From Liquidambar formosana (lineage: Eukaryota; Streptophyta; Magnoliopsida; Saxifragales; Altingiaceae), in contig CM077826.1 in assembly GCA_039720395.1 (NCBI GenBank), positions 30,686,810-30,750,809 of the forward strand: a stretch of 64,000 nt of DNA, in the 5' to 3' direction. The notes under the pieces were generated by a model. It saw only the letters and a list, made by a program, of their open reading frames with translations. It had not been told where the DNA came from and made no database searches. Made by a program: the position numbers and the translations under genes. Shown piece after piece: positions 59,726 through 64,000 of this stretch (positions within the stretch are counted from its first letter, which is position 1; every line of letters starts with the position of its first letter).

Positions 59726-60375
59726 AGGCTCTCACTGTTTGCCCGGATGACATGAAGTTTGTTGGATCCAACCCCAAGACGATGGCAGTTCTGAGAGGGC
59801 ACACATTAAGAGCAGAACCGTTGTCAATCAGGACTGTCGGAACTCTCTTTCCCATGGTGTCGACAGTAATGTACATGGCTTGTGAATAGCTAGGTCCACT
59901 TTTAGGTAGGTCTGCTTCTGATAACACAATGGTTGAGTTCTCCGAGGTTGGATTCACCAAGTTCACCAAATTTTCCGGAGACGTGTCAACGGGGACCTGT
60001 ATCTGGTTGAGCAATTTCAAGATGGTCTGCCTGTGCTTGTAAGAGCCATGAGCAAACCCCATATGGTAATGTTTGCATTAGTCTTTCTCAATTGTCTAAG
60101 CACCTCGTCCTCCTCTTCTTGCAAGTCGAGGTGGCGATTACCTTCCAAGTCTCCCAGTGGATTGTCAGATTCTATGTGCGGAGGCTTGAAATGGCGACCC
60201 CCTCTAGTTATGTGCTCTACCTCATCATCACTTATCCACATATCATCAATCTCCCCTACATCACCCATGAGATCATCCCATATGATTGTATCGATCTCCT
60301 CCATTTGGACTTCCTCTGGTAACTCATCCCAACCTGTGGGGATTATAGGCTCATCAGGGATGGGGTCGGGTTAGA
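59726..60375 (-). pseudogene. pol: E: gag-protease linker and protease N-terminal half
   Basis: Acidic linker (MEEIDTIIWDDLMGDVGEIDD, DLQEEEDEVLRQL), then TNANITIWGLLMA, a one-base shift near 60050, HRQTILKLLNQIQVP, ADLPKSGPSYSQAMYITV, and the aspartic-protease active site VLIDNGSALNVCP, in the DNG form usual for the lineage. It is cut by the copia LTR at 59725 and, on its N-terminal side, by the solo LTR at 60381. Confidence 0.88.
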
Positions 60376-60980
60376 GTACGTGTAATACCCGTAATTTTTA
60401 AATAGGGTATTAAGGGTTTAATCTATGGTTAACGTAGTTAATCCCTTGATTTTTCGAATGATTTCATGCATGGGAAATGCATGTATATGATATTATGATG
60501 TTGGATGTGTTTGGATGCTTGTTTTGTGCATTGAGTATCTTTCGGGTGCATTTAGCCTTAATTGCAACTTAAGGGTTTAAGCTGCTGAAATTTGGCTAAG
60601 TGTAGGGAAAAAGTGAATTTTCGTAAATCTTCGTTTTAAAGGATAATTTTTGGCGGTAATGGGAGTTTATAATATTATAAGACATTGGTGATTTTATGGG
60701 ATTTTATTAACATGTTTGGATTGGTTTCCTCACATGTTTGTTTTAGGAAAATCTGTCGGGCGACGGAATTTGTACTAAAACTTGGAAATGAGATTTTGAT
60801 ATATTGGGTATTTGATTTTTCTGATATTTTATTTAGATTCAAATGGGGGGTTATTTGCTTATTTTCATTAAATAACTTAAAGTAAAAGGAATACTTAAAT
60901 GTTTTGGATGAAAATAAGGTTGATATCTAAGCTGAGGGAGAATTGCCTGACTAACTGGCTAGTTTCTGCTGTCTGTGTGT

Positions 60981-61127
60981 TTCAGACGGCTGAGACATGT
61001 TTCAGTCGTCTGAAAGTCAATTTTCAGCCGGCTGAAAGTTCATGTCAGCCGACTGAAAATTCCAGAGAAGGGTTATTTTGTGTTGGGCATTTCAGCCGGC
61101 TGAAAATAGTTTTCAGCCGTCTGAAAG
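60981..61127. promoter_or_regulatory. TTTCAGCCGGCTGAAA palindrome cassette in the solo LTR at 60381
   Basis: Six palindromes of the type TTTCAGNCGNCTGAAA within 147 bases, ending 56 bases before the TATA box. The relative at 24536 has ACGATCGATCGT palindromes at this place and the same distance to TATA. Confidence 0.65.
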
Positions 61128-62127
61128 TGTCGGCGGACAGTTTTCAAAAATGATGAAAATGACCCTTTTGCTCCCCTTTTTCTATATAAACCCTTTCATC
61201 TATGAAATTCTAGACTCTTCTCCATATTTTCAGCCATATAGAGAGAGAGAAGGGATAGGAGAGAAAGAGAGAGGGGACGGTGGAGAGAGAAAGGGCTTCT
61301 CCCTCCATTTTTATGGGTTTTCATGCATAGGGAGCTTGGATTTCGACATTTCTAGCTTGGATTCACTCATGTTTTACCCCCATTTCGGATTTGAGAGGTA
61401 ATTTCTCATGTATAAAGTTAGGGTTTTGCATTCCTTTTTGGGATTGGGTTATCATATCCTTACATTTTGTGTTTATTCATGGTAATTGTGAGGTTTGGTC
61501 CCATTTTGGAGTTGGAATCTCCATTATTTTCATCAAGCATGGCATTTGGGAGCTAGGGCTTGGATTGGGGGGCTTACATGTGCATCCTAGGCTTGGATCT
61601 ACACACTCACCACATCAAGACTGCATTTTTCTACACGTTTCATGGAGGTAGGTGCAATTTACATAGGTTTAAACTATTGACATGATAATATGGTATATAT
61701 TATCATAGTAATTGGTATCCATGGGCTTAGAATATGTATATAAATGATTTATGGAATAAATCTTGAAAGAGAACTTTGGGTATTTGACAACATAGATTGG
61801 AATTATGTTTATTAATAAGTTTGGTCAGTTGTATACATCCTATGGAATATAGATGTAGGGATTTTACGGTTACTTTCCCTGTTTATGCAAGGTTTTCGAT
61901 TATGATTTCAAGGTTATAATCATAATGAGAAATTATGTTGTTTATTACAACTTTGGGTATAATTATGATGTTATTTGATTATGACTTATATAGCATACTT
62001 TGGAGATGATTTTGGTTATAAAATCATTTTATGGTTTATCGCACTGCATGTTGGGCATAATCATGCATTAAATGGACTTAATGAATACTGGGTAAAAGTA
62101 TTGCATAAAAAGGGGTCATTGGAATTG

Positions 62128-62332
62128 GACTACTTGCAGTCAATGGGACTTTGCGGTGTTTTCCATTCCTTTGGTCCTGGGGTACTTTCCGGTTCCAGGT
62201 AGGAACCCTTGTGTTCCCGAATCAGAGGCTACTTTCCGGTTCCAGGTAGGAACCCTTGTGTTGTCCTCTTGGAGGTTGGGTTTAAATCCTCCGTTTCCGC
62301 GCGAAGACTCCTGCGGGAGTGGTCGGTAATAA
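62128..62332 (+). other. Conserved structured island in the LTR at 60381
   Basis: Counterpart of 26089-26290 with only scattered differences, including both ACTTTCCGGTTCCAGGTAGG copies and the ACTCC-TGCG-GGAGT hairpin. Confidence 0.55.
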
Positions 62333-62974
62333 ATGGATTTAATGTAAATTGGACATGAGTCACATGCATTGGGCATTATGCATTATTTATTTTAAGTTAT
62401 GGGTTATAACTTATTTTGGGATTTATAATATACTCGGTTGGTATATTTTGATGTAAATAATATAATCGGTTTTATTTATATCATTGCTTTAGTTTACTAT
62501 GTTAAATTGTATCTACTGAGTCGTCGGACTCACACCTATTTATTTCCATGTTTTTCAGAGATTATTTTCAGGTGGATTTATGCTTTACACGGGGATGCTC
62601 TTAATGGGAAATTACCTATGTTAATTATTGATGTAATTAAATGGGGAGAATATGTATTAATTCATTTTATTGGACCAATGTAAATGTAAATTTAATCCGG
62701 GTTGTAATTTTAATTACTTATAGTTGTGTGTATGTGGAATGCGACGCATGGGATGATACCACTACCATGGATGACAGGAAATTTTTATGTATGGATTTTA
62801 TAACAGGTTTTCACGATGGTATGTCCTATCTACGGATGGGTCATGCCGAAAATTTTTAAAATAGTTGAGGATTTTAACACGTGTCATCCATGCCTTAACA
62901 AAGGATTTATTAAAGAAAAAGCTTGTTTTATTATCATTGATCACGGCTTAATTAATTTGGGTCGTGACAGTACG

Positions 62975-64000
62975 TAGTAATCAAACTTTCCGGACGACTC
63001 TCCCAGCAAACCCACTTTAGGATCTCCTGCGTCGAACCTTTCTCTCAATTGTTGTTGAACGGATTTCCTTGGCAATACCAAAACCTTTTGATCAATAAGG
63101 TCTTGAACTACCTTTTTCAATATAACACAGTTCTCCGTATCATGCCCGGGCGCCTGATGGTACAAGCAGAATTAGTGAGGAGTCAAAGGTCTCGGCTTTG
63201 GATGGTGTGGCAGTAGGAGCCCTTTATCACAACATTGGTGGAAAACTTTAGTTAAGGTCATGGGAAGTGGTGTGTATTGCCTTATGACTTGACGGGATTG
63301 GGACAAGTTAAGCTCGATGGCATTTATGTTGTTGGGAGGAGGCATATTGTGAGTGGGGAGGGGATTTCGAGTGACATTTGGGCGATTTGGTGCGGTAGGT
63401 GGCGAAATGATCTGCTTATCAAGCAAATCTTGAATCTCATGACGGAGGCGATAGCAATGGTTGGTTGGATGGCCTTTGGCTTGGTGGAACTTGCAATATT
63501 CATTTTCATTGTAGTTCTTGGGCAATGGGTTTGGTGGAGGCCTTGGGTCGAGGGGTTTCAAGAGATCACGGCTTCTTAGCTTGTCAAAAACTCTTTCGAG
63601 TGGCATGTATAGCTCAGTGAATTGGCGAAGTGAGGTGGAGTCATTTAGGGAGAAAGGGTGAGCGGGTTGGGTAATGGTATTGACCTCAGCATTGGGTTTT
63701 CCTCCAAAGTTTGTCCTTCGACTTCTTTGGACTTCCTCCGTTTTGATTGTTCCATCGGCGATTGCATCTTCAACCTGTGTGCCAGTCCCAACAAGAGCCT
63801 TAAAGTTCGGAAAGTAGTGAGCAAAGAGGTGCTTATGATATATGGGCAACAAGTTTTTCACCACCAACTGAATCTGATCTTCTTCATTCGGTCTGTCTGT
63901 CATTTTGGAAGCTTTTTGCCTCCACCTAGTGATAAAGGCGGAGAAAGTCTCGTTAACCCCTTGCTTAGTGGTTTCCAAGTCCCTTCGCGTGACATCCACT
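62975..64000 (-). pseudogene. gag: Element E gag, C-terminal two-thirds (runs off window)
   Basis: Enters at the window edge in the capsid (VTRRDLETTKQGVNETFSAF, RWRQKASKMTDRPNEEDQ, NLLPIYHKHLFAHYFP). It continues through two knuckle modules. First: FTELYMPLERVFDKL, PPPNPLP, CKFHQAKGHPTNHC, LRHEIQDLLD. Second: YTPLPMTLTKVF, a TAA at about 63168, CLYHQAPGHDTENC, VVQDLIDQKVLVLP. The end (GKFDYYVL) is cut by the solo LTR. The single stop sits just before the second knuckle. Start and N-terminal capsid lie outside. Confidence 0.9.

Larger units (their letters stand above)
60381..62969 (+). mobile_element. Solo LTR (TGTAATACCC...GTCGTGACA family) in E
   Basis: 2589 bases flanked by GTACG at 60376-60380 and 62970-62974. 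Same family as 24536-26857: shared ends, the GGATAATTTTTGGCGGTAAT segment, the GA-rich leader and the structured island (62128-62332), but a different palindrome cassette (60981-61127). TATA box at 61183-61190. ORFs inside are not conserved between the two copies. Confidence 0.94.

Overview
The window is plant nuclear DNA (AT-rich heterochromatin, TTTAGGG-type motifs, Ty1/copia and Ty3/gypsy LTR retrotransposons, plant mobile domain proteins). I see no intact host gene, no rRNA or tRNA gene and no CRISPR array. The species cannot be fixed from sequence alone; the density of nested elements suggests a large, repeat-rich seed-plant genome.

Layout, left to right. 1-8396 is a decayed Ty1/copia element (A): long leader, eroded gag-pol, and a 3' LTR that holds a nested solo LTR. 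8397-10964 is an LTR tail, primer-binding site and leader of a second copy (B). At 10965 a Ty3/gypsy element of Tat type (C, plus strand) enters B. C is broken three times. Element F1 (12361-32179, minus strand, TSD TGATG) sits in its 5' LTR. A solo LTR (32801-35878) sits in its primer-binding site. Element D (plus strand, from 37924) sits in its gag. F1 carries two solo LTRs (13137-14797 and 24536-26857). D's gag is broken at 43374 by element E (minus strand, running past the right edge). E carries two more solo LTRs (58065-59725 in the protease, 60381-62969 between gag and protease). At least four levels of nesting can be ordered.

E is the most complete element. On the minus strand it has gag with two CHHC knuckles, protease, a G-patch-like motif, a spliceable 165-bp intron, reverse transcriptase, RNase H plus a second (Tat-type) RNase H, and integrase. 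Between pol and the 3' LTR, on the opposite strand, lie a seven-exon plant-mobile-domain (PMD) gene and a DUF7745-like gene. F1 is a non-autonomous derivative: it kept its LTRs, a capsid-less gag, a scrap of integrase and an eight-or-so-stop PMD gene with the same exon plan. All coding regions carry stops or frameshifts.

The most unusual signal is a hypervariable cassette of short palindrome-rich motifs placed upstream of the TATA box of every Tat-type LTR promoter here and of all three antisense genes. Inside one element the LTR and antisense-gene cassettes share the same core motif (ACCGGTTGG in F1; GACGGTTA/GACCGTCCAG in E). Between elements, even of one LTR family, the core differs. That pattern resembles a co-evolving factor/binding-site pair and is the best candidate for an undescribed system.
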